From: Rhodobacter sp.
GTDB taxonomy: Bacteria; Pseudomonadota; Alphaproteobacteria; Rhodobacterales; Rhodobacteraceae
Length of the DNA stretch: 6,798 bases
NCBI GenBank assembly: GCA_013824055.1
Contig: PNNE01000059.1
Span: forward strand, 1 to 6,798
Direction: 5' to 3'
Position 1 is the first letter of the stretch; each line of letters opens with the position of its first letter. Under the pieces are notes generated by a model. It saw only the letters and a list, made by a program, of their open reading frames with translations. It did no database searches and was not told the DNA's origin. Below, in pieces: positions 1 to 6,467 of the stretch. The position numbers and the translations under genes were made by a program.

Positions 1-422
1 CGGTGGAACTCCAGGTTGGTGCGGACATAGGTGACCGCATCCCCCCGCACCGCCGCCTCGCCGTTCATCAGGTTGATCGCCGTCAGCCGCTCGATCAGCG
101 CAAAGTGGGCGCGGGGCAGCGCGCGGGCGGCCATCTCCGGCTCCAGCAGCGCCCGGATCGCCGCCAGCTCCTCGATCCGCTCCGGGGTCAGTTCCGGCGT
201 CGAGATCCGGCCCGAAGAGGACAGCGTCAGCGCGCCCTCTGCCACCAGCCGCCGCACGGCCTCGCGGGCCGGGGTCATCGACACACCGAAGGTCTTGCCC
301 AGCCCCCGCAGGGTCAGCGACTGGCCGGGGTCCATCTCGCCATGCATGACCTGCTGGCGCAGGGTCCGGTAGACCCTCTCATGAGCCGCAGCATTCGGGT
401 CGGTCGGGCGGGGCGTCAACAT
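1..422 (-). CDS. GntR family transcriptional regulator, FCD (FadR-type) subfamily, N-terminal part
   Basis: The 140 visible codons encode a DNA-binding regulator cut by the left edge. Residues about 10-75 form a GntR winged helix-turn-helix. It has the family pattern 'YRTLRQQVMHGEMDPGQSL', then a recognition-helix region with G46-V-S-M-T-P-A-R-E-A-V-R-R-L (46-59) and a wing ending G71-R-I. From about residue 79 (LTPERIEELAAIRALLEPE) the all-helical FCD effector domain begins, reaching N136-L-E-F-H140. In this family that segment supplies the first two metal or ligand contacts (D/N-x-x-x-H). Such proteins usually repress catabolic or transport genes in response to small organic acids, but the ligand cannot be read here. 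The start at 422 is the first ATG after an in-frame TGA (456-458), which is also the stop of the upstream peptidase gene. A GGAG lies rather far upstream (about 16 bases), so the start is fairly but not fully secure. The 33-base gap allows co-transcription with the peptidase gene. Confidence 0.9.
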   Translation of the reverse strand, partial: MLTPRPTDPNAAAHERVYRTLRQQVMHGEMDPGQSLTLRGLGKTFGVSMTPAREAVRRLVAEGALTLSSSGRISTPELTPERIEELAAIRALLEPEMAARALPRAHFALIERLTAINLMNGEAAVRGDAVTYVRTNLEFH

Positions 423-455
423 GAGGTGCAGGGAAGCACTCCGGCCGCACAGGGG

Positions 456-1148
456 TCAATCCTGAAAGCGCACCCGGTGCAGGGTGTTGCCGTGGGTCTT
501 CAGCCAGGCCCGGTGCTCTTTCCAGTCCGGGCAGATCCCGGTCACGACCTTCCAGTAGGCGGGCGAGTGGTTCAGCTCGACCAGGTGGGCCACCTCATGC
601 GCGGCGACATAGTCCAGCACCGCGGGCGGCGCCATGATCAGCCGCCACGAGTACATCAGCCGCCCGTCGGGGGAACAGGACCCCCAGCGCGACCGGGTGT
701 CCCGGATCGCCAGCGAGGAATAGTGCCGCCCCACCAGCCCCGCATGGCGGCTGGACGCGGTGGCCAGCCGGTCGCGCGCCAGCACCTTCAGCCAGGCGGC
801 AACCCTGGGGCCCATCGTCTCGGGGCTGCCGGGCACCAGCAGAAGCCCACCCTCGGCCCGCACCCCGCGGCCCGAGGCGGGCGTCAGCACCAGCGGGTCC
901 CCTTCGACGCGGATCACCGTGCCAGGGCCGACCGCCTGCAAGCTTGGGCCGGGCATCGCCAAGAGCGTCTGCCGCAACCAGTCCTCGTTGCCCTTCAGGA
1001 AGGCCAGCGCCTCGCCCTCGCGCGCGCGCAGTGGCATCGACAGGGTCACCTTCCCATCCAGCCGCGAGACGCGCAGCGAAAAGCGGCGCGCCCGGGCCGA
1101 GCGTTTCAGATGCACCTCGACCGGCGGCGAGCCTGGCAGGACCGTCAT
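456..1148 (-). CDS. YgjP-type (DUF45 / SprT-like) zinc metallopeptidase
   Basis: This is a 230-residue soluble protein of the YgjP/DUF45 group, often annotated 'M48 family metallopeptidase'. Its C-terminal half carries the family signature: R-W-G-S-C-S near residue 154, then H184-E-V-A-H188 and the downstream N193-H194-S-P-A-Y-W. H184, H188 and H194 are the expected zinc ligands and E185 the catalytic acid. The N-terminal half (S/R/K-rich VEVHLKRSARARRFSLRVS) is the usual beta-rich lead-in. No signal peptide is seen, so it is probably cytoplasmic. The physiological substrate is not established for most members. The frame is open back to 1232, but the ATG at 1148 is preferred. It is preceded by AAGGGGA about six bases upstream, the homologous region begins there, and the longer start would overlap the promoter of the divergent gene. 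The GntR gene follows after 33 bases on the same strand. Confidence 0.9.
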   Translation of the reverse strand: MTVLPGSPPVEVHLKRSARARRFSLRVSRLDGKVTLSMPLRAREGEALAFLKGNEDWLRQTLLAMPGPSLQAVGPGTVIRVEGDPLVLTPASGRGVRAEGGLLLVPGSPETMGPRVAAWLKVLARDRLATASSRHAGLVGRHYSSLAIRDTRSRWGSCSPDGRLMYSWRLIMAPPAVLDYVAAHEVAHLVELNHSPAYWKVVTGICPDWKEHRAWLKTHGNTLHRVRFQD

Positions 1149-1272
1149 GCAAATCCCCTTGAAACTTCCAGTGAACATAGCCGCCTCGGCCGGGACACGA
1201 AAGGCTTTGACAGTCGCCCCTGCCTGTGGCAAGCGACCATTTTCCCGTTACCCACCACTCAAAGGGATGACC
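1149..1272. promoter_or_regulatory. Divergent intergenic region between peptidase and FYDLN gene
   Basis: These 124 bases separate two divergently read genes. On the plus strand there is a perfect -35 hexamer TTGACA at 1207-1212. No good -10 follows at 16-18 bases (the spacer contains the small inverted repeat TGCC-TGT-GGCA at 1221-1231), so the exact promoter is uncertain. It would place the transcription start about 30 bases before the ATG at 1273. For the minus-strand gene I see the ribosome binding site AAGGGGA just before 1148 and a weak TATGTT (-10-like) at 1182-1177, without a convincing -35. Confidence 0.45.
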
Positions 1273-1608
1273 ATGCCCAAAGCAGAATGGGGCACGAAGC
1301 GTATCTGCCCGACGACTGGCAAACGCTTCTACGACCTGAACAAATCCCCGATCGTCAGCCCCTACACGGGCGAGGTCGTGGACATCGAATCCGTGCGCCG
1401 CAAGATGGCCGCCTCGGTCATTTCGCGGGCCGTCCCGGAAAAGGACGACGACGTCCTGGTCGAGGATCTGGAAACCGAAGACGTCCTCCTGGACGGCGCC
1501 GTCGCCGATGACGCCGAGCTGGATGATGATCTGCTGGAGGATGATGCGGACGACAACGTCTCGCTGGACGACCTGGCCGACGTGCCGGGCGACGAGGAAG
1601 AAGTCTAG
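1273..1608 (+). CDS. FYDLN-acid family protein (TIGR02300 type), small acidic protein of unknown function
   Basis: This 111-residue protein has a short conserved head and a long acidic tail. The head (1-37) contains the family hallmark K17-R-F-Y-D-L-N23, flanked by two matching turns, C12-P-T-T15-G and S29-P-Y-T32-G. In many relatives these are CxxC pairs forming a zinc ribbon; here only C12 remains. Residues 56-111 are low complexity: 28 of 56 are Asp or Glu and only one is Lys. No signal peptide or membrane segment is seen. The family is common in Alphaproteobacteria and I know of no established function. Start choice: the ATG at 1273 has AAAGGGA five bases upstream, whereas the nearby in-frame ATG at 1267 would leave no spacing to that site. 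The open frame extends far upstream, but that part lies opposite the peptidase gene and is a shadow. The gene sits 104 bases upstream of tRNA-Ala, on the same strand. Confidence 0.9.
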   Translation: MPKAEWGTKRICPTTGKRFYDLNKSPIVSPYTGEVVDIESVRRKMAASVISRAVPEKDDDVLVEDLETEDVLLDGAVADDAELDDDLLEDDADDNVSLDDLADVPGDEEEV

Positions 1609-1641
1609 TCCAGGCGCCGGTGGACAGGGGCGATTTTCCCT
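1608..1641 (+). terminator. Possible weak terminator after the FYDLN gene
   Basis: An inverted repeat GTCCA (1608-1612) / TGGAC (1621-1625) encloses the GC-rich loop GGCGCCGG. It is followed by ATTTT at 1633-1637, inside a second short AGGG/CCCT pair. The stem is only five base pairs and the T-run is distant and short, so this may be a partial terminator or chance. If inactive, transcription could continue into the tRNA. Confidence 0.25.
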
Positions 1642-1642
1642 C

Positions 1643-1671
1643 TTGCACCCCCCGGCGACCTGTCCTAGATA
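1643..1671 (+). promoter_or_regulatory. Promoter of tRNA-Ala
   Basis: TTGCAC (1643-1648), a 17-base spacer and TAGATA (1666-1671) form a good housekeeping-type promoter. A TTGC at -35 with CTAGAT at -10 is typical of tRNA and rRNA promoters in Rhodobacter-like bacteria (family knowledge). The expected transcription start near 1678 would leave a leader of about 35 bases, to be removed by RNase P at 1713. Confidence 0.7.
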
Positions 1672-1712
1672 CCCCGCATCGCGGCGGAAACGGCGCGGTG
1701 CTTCTCTCCGGT

Positions 1713-1788
<76 letters not shown>

Positions 1789-1804
1789 AAGAGAGACTGA
1801 AAGC

Positions 1805-1834
1805 GGGGCGGTTCACACCGCCCCTTTTCATTTT
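1805..1834 (+). terminator. Intrinsic terminator of the tRNA-Ala unit
   Basis: There is a perfect eight-pair GC-rich stem, GGGGCGGT (1805-1812) with ACCGCCCC (1817-1824), closed by the loop TCAC and followed by TTTTCATTTT (1825-1834). It stands 16 bases after the tRNA. The convergent pump gene stops 58 bases away. In that direction the stem is followed only by GCTTTC, so it would be a poor terminator for the pump operon. Confidence 0.88.
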
Positions 1835-1881
1835 CCGCATCCCCGATCCTGCCCGATGGGTCCGTTGCCTGCACCCTGCGA

Positions 1882-4800
1882 TCACTCTGCCGGCTGCGCC
1901 CCGGCCCGTCCGCGCAGCTTGGCGGGGCGGTGTTCGGCAGACCACTCGCGCCGCTTCTGGCGCTGCCAGAACCAGGGCTTGGGGTGGTCGTCCCGGGTGA
2001 CGAGCATCAGCATCGAGGGGATGATGATCAGCGTCAGCACGGTCGCGAAGGCCAGGCCGTAGACGATGGCCGAGGACAGCGCGATCCACCACTGGGTCGA
2101 GGGCGCGCCGATGGTGACCTCGTGGCTGAGCAGTTCCAGGTTCAGACCGAAGGCGATGGGAAGGACCCCCAGGATCGCGGTCAGGGCGGTCAGGACCACC
2201 GGGCGGGCACGCTCGCGGCAGGTCTGCAGGATCGCCTCGATCTTGGGGCGGCCTTCGCGGCGCAGGGTGTCGTAGGTGTCGATCAGCACGATGTTGTTGT
2301 TCACCACGACTCCGGCCAGCGCGATGATCCCGATCCCGGTCATGACCATCGTGAAGGGCTGGCCCATGATCATCAGGCCCAGAAGCACGCCGATCGTCGA
2401 CATGACCACGGCGGACAGCACCAGCCCGACCGAAGTGAAGTTGTTGAACTGTGCCAGAAGCACGATGAAGATCAGGAAGATCGCGGCACCAAAGGCCTTG
2501 GACAGGAAGGCCGCGGCCTCGGCCTGTTCGGCATCCTCGCCGGCCAGCTTCCAGCGGATGCCGTACTGGTCAAGCTTCGCCTCCTCCAGCGCGGCGGTCA
2601 CCTGGGCGTAGATCCGGTCGGGCTGCACGCCTTCCCGGATGCCGGCCTGGACCGTGACGGTGCGCGACCCGTCCAGGCGGGTCAGCGTCCCCGTCGTGGG
2701 GGCAGCGGTGCGGGTGACGAAGTTCGAGATCGGGACCGACCCCTCGGCCGTCTGGATGCGCAACTGGTCCAGCGCCGAGATCGTGCGCTGGTCGGGCGGC
2801 AGGCGCAGGACGATGTCCACCGCGTCATCGGCCCCGGCGGGGCGGTAATCCGACAGCTTGAGGCCCCCCGTCACCAGCTGCACCATCGCCCCCACGGTCG
2901 AGGGCGCGATGCCATAGCGTGAGGCGGCGGCACGGTCGACCTGCAGCTCCCAGTCCACGCCGGGCGGCGGCAGGCCGTTCGAGATGTCGATGACATCGGG
3001 CACCGTCGCCAGCCGGGCGGCCACCTGTTGCGCCACCTGGTTCAGGTAGCTGGGGTCGTCGGCCGAAAGCTGGATCTGGATCGCCTTGCCGGTGGGCGGG
3101 CCCGCCTGCGGGACGGAAACCTGGATGTCCACGCCCGGAATCCCCACCATTGCCTGCCGCAGGTCGGCCAGGATGGCATTGGCGTTCTTTCTCTCGCGCC
3201 AGTCGACGAATTCGTACTGGATCACGCCGATCACGTCGGCATCAACCTCTTGCCCCATGCTGCCGCCAGCGCCGGTGCGGGTGTAGACCGTCTCGATCCC
3301 CGGCCAGCCCAGGATGCGCGCCTCGGCCTGGGCGACGAGGGCATCCTTTTCGGCGATCGAAAGGTTCCCGCGCGCCTTGACGTACAGCAGGCCGAACTCG
3401 GGTTCGACATCGGGGAAGAAGATCACGCCCTTGCCGTACTTGGCATAGACGAAGGGCACCGAGACCAGCAGCCCGACAGCCACGAAAAGCACGATCACCG
3501 GATGCCGCACGGCCTTGCCGACCACCCACATATAGGCCCCGTCCTTGTGTTCAGGCGGGTGCTTGAACGGCTTGGCGATCAGCGCGCCCAGGGTCGGCAC
3601 GAAGATCAGCGCATAGACCAGCGAGGCGGACAGCGTCACGATCAGGGTGATCGGCAGGTATTTCATGAACTCGCCGACGATCCCCGGCCAGAACAAGAGC
3701 GGCGAGAAGGCCGCGACCCGGGTCATCGTCGCGGCGACCACCGGGCCGGTCATCTTGTGCGAGGCCATCGCGAAGGCCTCGCGCTTGTCCATGCCTTCGG
3801 ACATCCGGCGTTCGGCATATTCGGTGACGATGATCGCGTCATCGACCAGCATGCCCACGGCCAGGATCAGGCTGAACAGCACCACGATGTTGACCGTGTA
3901 GCCCCAGAGCGACAGCGCCAGCATCCCCATCAGGAAGGACGCCGGGATGGCAAGACCGATCAGGATCGAGGCGCGGACCGACAGCGCGTAGAGGATGACG
4001 ATGAAGACCAGGATCACCGCGGTCAGCACGGAATTCTGCAGGTCGAACAGCAGTTGCCGGATGTCCCTGGACTTGTCCTGGCTGAAGGTCACTTCCGTGC
4101 CTTCCGGCAGCAGGGCCTTGAACTCTTCGGTGACGGCCTTCACCTGGTCGACCGTCTCGATCAGGTTCGCGCCGGTGCGTTTCGACACCTCGATGGCGAT
4201 GGCCGGCGCACCGTTCAGGCGCGTCACCGTCTCGGGCTCTTTCATCGTGGGGAAGATGTCGGCGATGTCGCGGACCCGGACCGTGGCGGTCCCGGTCGAG
4301 ACGACGGGCAGGTTCGCCACGTCCTCGATGGTTTCCAGCAGCGAGGGCACCTTGATCGCATAGCGCCCCTCGGCGCCTTCCAGTGACCCGGCGGCGACCA
4401 GCTGGTTTCCGGCGGCGAAACCGGCGATCAGGATGTCGGGGCGCAGACCATAGGTCGCGAGCTTCCCGGGGTCGATCACCACCTCGACCAGATCGTCGCG
4501 CACGCCCTGCAGCCCGGCGTTCAGGACCGGGGGCAGCTCTTCCAGCCGGTCGCGCAGCTCGCGGCCCGCGCGGGCCAGCACACGTTCCGGCACATCGCCA
4601 GAGAGGGTGATGACCAGGATCGGGAACTCGGACAGGTTGACCTCGTTCACCGTCGGCTCGTCGGCGCCATCCGGCAGCTCGGGCCGCGCCATGTCGACCT
4701 TGTTGCGCACATCGTCCAGCGCCTTCTTCAGGTCGGCCCCGGCCTGAAACTCGATCAGCACGTTGCCGCCGCCCTGATAGGCAGTCGAGGTCATCTCCTT

Positions 4801-5031
4801 GATCCCGGTGATCGACTTCAGCGAGGTCTCCATCGGGCGCAAGAGCAGCCGCTCGCTGTCCTCGGGCGAGATGCCGTCGTAGTGCATCGACACGTAGAGG
4901 ATCGGGATCTGGATGTCCGGCTCGGCCTCTTTCGGGATCGAGACATAGGCCATCGCCCCCGCAAGCATCAGGAACAAAAGGACCGAGATCGTCAGCCGGG
5001 CATTGGCAATGGCGGTTTCGACGATCTTCAT
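1882..5031 (-). CDS. RND efflux transporter permease subunit (AcrB-like, HAE type)
   Basis: A complete 1049-residue inner-membrane pump, the usual length for the hydrophobe/amphiphile RND class. It has the duplicated layout: TM1 (about 12-30), a periplasmic porter domain (about 31-330), TM2-TM6 (about 335-480), TM7 (about 511-530), a second porter domain (about 531-845) and TM8-TM12 (about 847-1007), then a basic cytoplasmic tail. TM4 contains G393-M-L-V-D397-D398, matching the proton-relay pair D407/D408 of AcrB. The heavy-metal class pattern is absent, so drugs, detergents or other amphiphiles are the likelier cargo, though the substrate cannot be read. In TM10 the residue aligned with the relay lysine (AcrB K940) is Asn (N911 in GVVVNNNIVLID). 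R941 and T948 of TM11, matching AcrB R971 and T978, appear to be kept. The ATG at 5031 overlaps the adaptor stop by four bases (ATGA) and is preceded by GGGGGT, implying translational coupling. No outer-membrane channel gene is nearby. Confidence 0.95.
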   Translation of the reverse strand: MKIVETAIANARLTISVLLFLMLAGAMAYVSIPKEAEPDIQIPILYVSMHYDGISPEDSERLLLRPMETSLKSITGIKEMTSTAYQGGGNVLIEFQAGADLKKALDDVRNKVDMARPELPDGADEPTVNEVNLSEFPILVITLSGDVPERVLARAGRELRDRLEELPPVLNAGLQGVRDDLVEVVIDPGKLATYGLRPDILIAGFAAGNQLVAAGSLEGAEGRYAIKVPSLLETIEDVANLPVVSTGTATVRVRDIADIFPTMKEPETVTRLNGAPAIAIEVSKRTGANLIETVDQVKAVTEEFKALLPEGTEVTFSQDKSRDIRQLLFDLQNSVLTAVILVFIVILYALSVRASILIGLAIPASFLMGMLALSLWGYTVNIVVLFSLILAVGMLVDDAIIVTEYAERRMSEGMDKREAFAMASHKMTGPVVAATMTRVAAFSPLLFWPGIVGEFMKYLPITLIVTLSASLVYALIFVPTLGALIAKPFKHPPEHKDGAYMWVVGKAVRHPVIVLFVAVGLLVSVPFVYAKYGKGVIFFPDVEPEFGLLYVKARGNLSIAEKDALVAQAEARILGWPGIETVYTRTGAGGSMGQEVDADVIGVIQYEFVDWRERKNANAILADLRQAMVGIPGVDIQVSVPQAGPPTGKAIQIQLSADDPSYLNQVAQQVAARLATVPDVIDISNGLPPPGVDWELQVDRAAASRYGIAPSTVGAMVQLVTGGLKLSDYRPAGADDAVDIVLRLPPDQRTISALDQLRIQTAEGSVPISNFVTRTAAPTTGTLTRLDGSRTVTVQAGIREGVQPDRIYAQVTAALEEAKLDQYGIRWKLAGEDAEQAEAAAFLSKAFGAAIFLIFIVLLAQFNNFTSVGLVLSAVVMSTIGVLLGLMIMGQPFTMVMTGIGIIALAGVVVNNNIVLIDTYDTLRREGRPKIEAILQTCRERARPVVLTALTAILGVLPIAFGLNLELLSHEVTIGAPSTQWWIALSSAIVYGLAFATVLTLIIIPSMLMLVTRDDHPKPWFWQRQKRREWSAEHRPAKLRGRAGAQPAE

Positions 5032-6125
5032 TGGCCGACCCCCGAGGCCACCTCGACCGTGTCGCCGTCGCGCACCAGGTCCTGTCCGGCGGTGATGATG
5101 CGGACGCCCTCGGGCACTCCGGTCACGACCAGGCCGTCGGCGGTGTCGTCGATGATCTGCACGGCGGCAAACCTGGCGACGTTGGCCTTGTCCACGACGC
5201 GCAGGCCAAGCTCGCCCTTGTCCGACAGGGTGATGATCGACCGCGGAACGACCACGGCGCGGACCGGCTGGGCGAAAAGCGAAACCTGGGCGGTCATGCC
5301 CGAGGGCAGCAGCATCCGCGGGTTCGGCAGGGCGATTTCAACCGGGAAGGTCCGGGTCTGGGCCGAAGCCTCGCGCGCCACCAGCCGAACGGTCCCGTCC
5401 ATCTCGGTCCCGTTGACCAGCCGCACCTTGGCGGTGGACCCGGCGGCGACGGCGGCAAGGTCGATCTCGCTGACCTCGGCCTTCACCAGGATCGGGTCCA
5501 GGGACAGGATCGTGGCGACCGGGGTTCCGGTCTGCACCCATTCGCCCAGTTCGACCGACACGGTATCCACCACCCCCGCAAAGGGGGCCTTCAGTCGCAG
5601 ACGGTCGGCCGAAGCCTGCGCGCGGGCCAGTTCGGCGGCGGCGGCGTCGCGGGCGGACCGGGCGTTGGTCAGGTTCGACTCCGAGGTGCTGCCGCCTTCG
5701 AACAGCTTCTGCGCGACTTCGAGGTCGCGTTCCTTCTGGTCCAGCGCGATGCGGGCGATCTCTTCCTGGGCCACGGCCTCGGGGCCTTCCAGCGTCATGA
5801 CCTCGGCACCCGCCGCCACCATGCCACCCTTGGTCATCGCCAGCGACGCGATCACCCCGTCGGCCCGCGCCGCCAGTTCCACCCGCTTGTCGGCCTCGGT
5901 GATGCCCGACAGCCGGATGGCGCGGGCATGCTGGATGTAGGCGGGCTCGACCGCAGACACGGTGCGCACCAGCGGGGCAGGCTGGGCCGCAGCGACCACA
6001 TCGGTCGGGGATTCCTTACCCTCGGCGGTCTGCGCACTGCCGACCGAAGAAAACTCTCCGGTCGCGATCCATGCTCCGGCGGCGACCATGACGCAGAAAG
6101 CGGCGATACGGTGGAACTTGGGCAT
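5028..6125 (-). CDS. RND efflux periplasmic adaptor subunit (membrane fusion protein)
   Basis: A 365-residue adaptor linking the RND pump to an outer-membrane channel. Residues about 5-22 (HRIAAFCVMVAAGAWIA) form a signal peptide or membrane anchor; there is no lipobox, so it is not a lipoprotein. Then follow the first half of the lipoyl domain (about 82-112, with ARADGVIASL), an alpha-helical hairpin (about 114-172), the second lipoyl half (about 177-206, LKAPFAGVVDTVSVELGEWV), a beta-barrel (about 210-285) and the membrane-proximal domain (to 365). At the hairpin tip L141-x6-S148 matches the TolC-docking RLS motif, but the Arg position is V137. The start at 6125 was chosen because it precedes the secretion signal. 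The frame is open back to 6350, but the upstream residues resemble no adaptor. No clear ribosome binding site precedes 6125. The pump gene follows with a four-base overlap, so the two form one operon. Confidence 0.93.
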   Translation of the reverse strand: MPKFHRIAAFCVMVAAGAWIATGEFSSVGSAQTAEGKESPTDVVAAAQPAPLVRTVSAVEPAYIQHARAIRLSGITEADKRVELAARADGVIASLAMTKGGMVAAGAEVMTLEGPEAVAQEEIARIALDQKERDLEVAQKLFEGGSTSESNLTNARSARDAAAAELARAQASADRLRLKAPFAGVVDTVSVELGEWVQTGTPVATILSLDPILVKAEVSEIDLAAVAAGSTAKVRLVNGTEMDGTVRLVAREASAQTRTFPVEIALPNPRMLLPSGMTAQVSLFAQPVRAVVVPRSIITLSDKGELGLRVVDKANVARFAAVQIIDDTADGLVVTGVPEGVRIITAGQDLVRDGDTVEVASGVGQ

Positions 6126-6465
6126 GGCGGTGATGATCCGGGCAAGTGGTTGATCGGAAAGGACTTCGACGGGCGCGGGTGGAAAATTTGCCCCACGGCC
6201 GGACAGCGCAGGAACGGATTGCGCCGACGTCGCAAGTGATACGCCGCACACAAAACAAGGTCCAGCCCTTGCGTACCGGACGGTTTGTCTTGACTTGCGC
6301 CCGGAAACCCCCCACATGCCGCTTGTCCGAAGCCCGTGCCGCGTGAGCACCGAAAGGCCCGGACATTCTGGTTCCCATTAGTCACGCAGGGGCGCCGCTT
6401 GCGGCACGGTCACGGGCAAAGGCCCGGGGCGAGGGTCGCAGGCCCTCTGAACGAATGGGATTCCC
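6126..6465. other. Intergenic region between the divergent efflux operon and helicase gene
   Basis: No gene is convincing in these 340 bases; the open frames crossing them look like extensions or shadows. They hold a candidate minus-strand promoter (6236-6264) and an isolated plus-strand TTGACT (6290-6295), whose best -10 at 17 bases (CACATG) is poor. They also hold several inverted repeats and repeated CGCAAG/CTTGCG hexamers, and a hairpin-rich stretch just before the helicase start. Confidence 0.6.
6236..6264 (-). promoter_or_regulatory. Candidate promoter of the adaptor-pump operon
   Basis: Read on the minus strand, TGGACC (6264-6259) and TATCAC (6241-6236) each match four of six consensus bases and are separated by 17 bases. 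Transcription would start near 6229, giving a leader of about 100 bases. The inverted repeat CAAGG-TCCAGC-CCTTG (6256-6271) covers the -35 and could be an operator. This is inference from pattern only. Confidence 0.4.
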
Positions 6466-6467
6466 AT
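6413..6467 (+). promoter_or_regulatory. Hairpin-rich leader and ribosome binding site of the helicase gene
   Basis: Three consecutive inverted repeats occur: CGGGC-AAAG-GCCCG (6413-6426), GAGGG-TCGCAGG-CCCTC (6431-6447) and ATGGG-ATT-CCCAT (6455-6467). The last contains the only Shine-Dalgarno-like GGGA and the first two bases of the start codon at 6466, so in RNA it could hide the start site. Each stem is only five pairs, so function is a suggestion. Confidence 0.4.

Noticed and set aside
1..422. GntR protein as the local regulator of the efflux operon
   Set aside because: It is separated from the operon promoter by about 5.8 kb, a tRNA unit and two other genes, and GntR/FCD proteins usually control neighbouring metabolic genes.
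1149..1232. Longer N-terminus for the metallopeptidase starting at 1232
   Set aside because: The added 28 residues have no support, would cover the divergent promoter, and the ATG at 1148 has a strong ribosome binding site.
3..1511. 502-codon open frame on the plus strand across the left part
   Set aside because: It lies opposite the GntR and peptidase genes and then overlaps the FYDLN gene in another frame. Its Arg/Gln/Pro/His-rich product looks like no protein family.
1805..1834. Bidirectional terminator also serving the pump operon
   Set aside because: The stem is strong, but on the minus strand it is followed by GCTTTC rather than a T-run, so only the plus-strand use is supported.
3028..4386. 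452-codon open frame on the plus strand opposite the RND pump gene, plus many shorter ones opposite other genes
   Set aside because: It runs antisense through a clear, conserved pump gene, is rich in Arg, His, Asp and Gly as expected from reversed GC-rich codons, and shows no domain. It is a compositional shadow.
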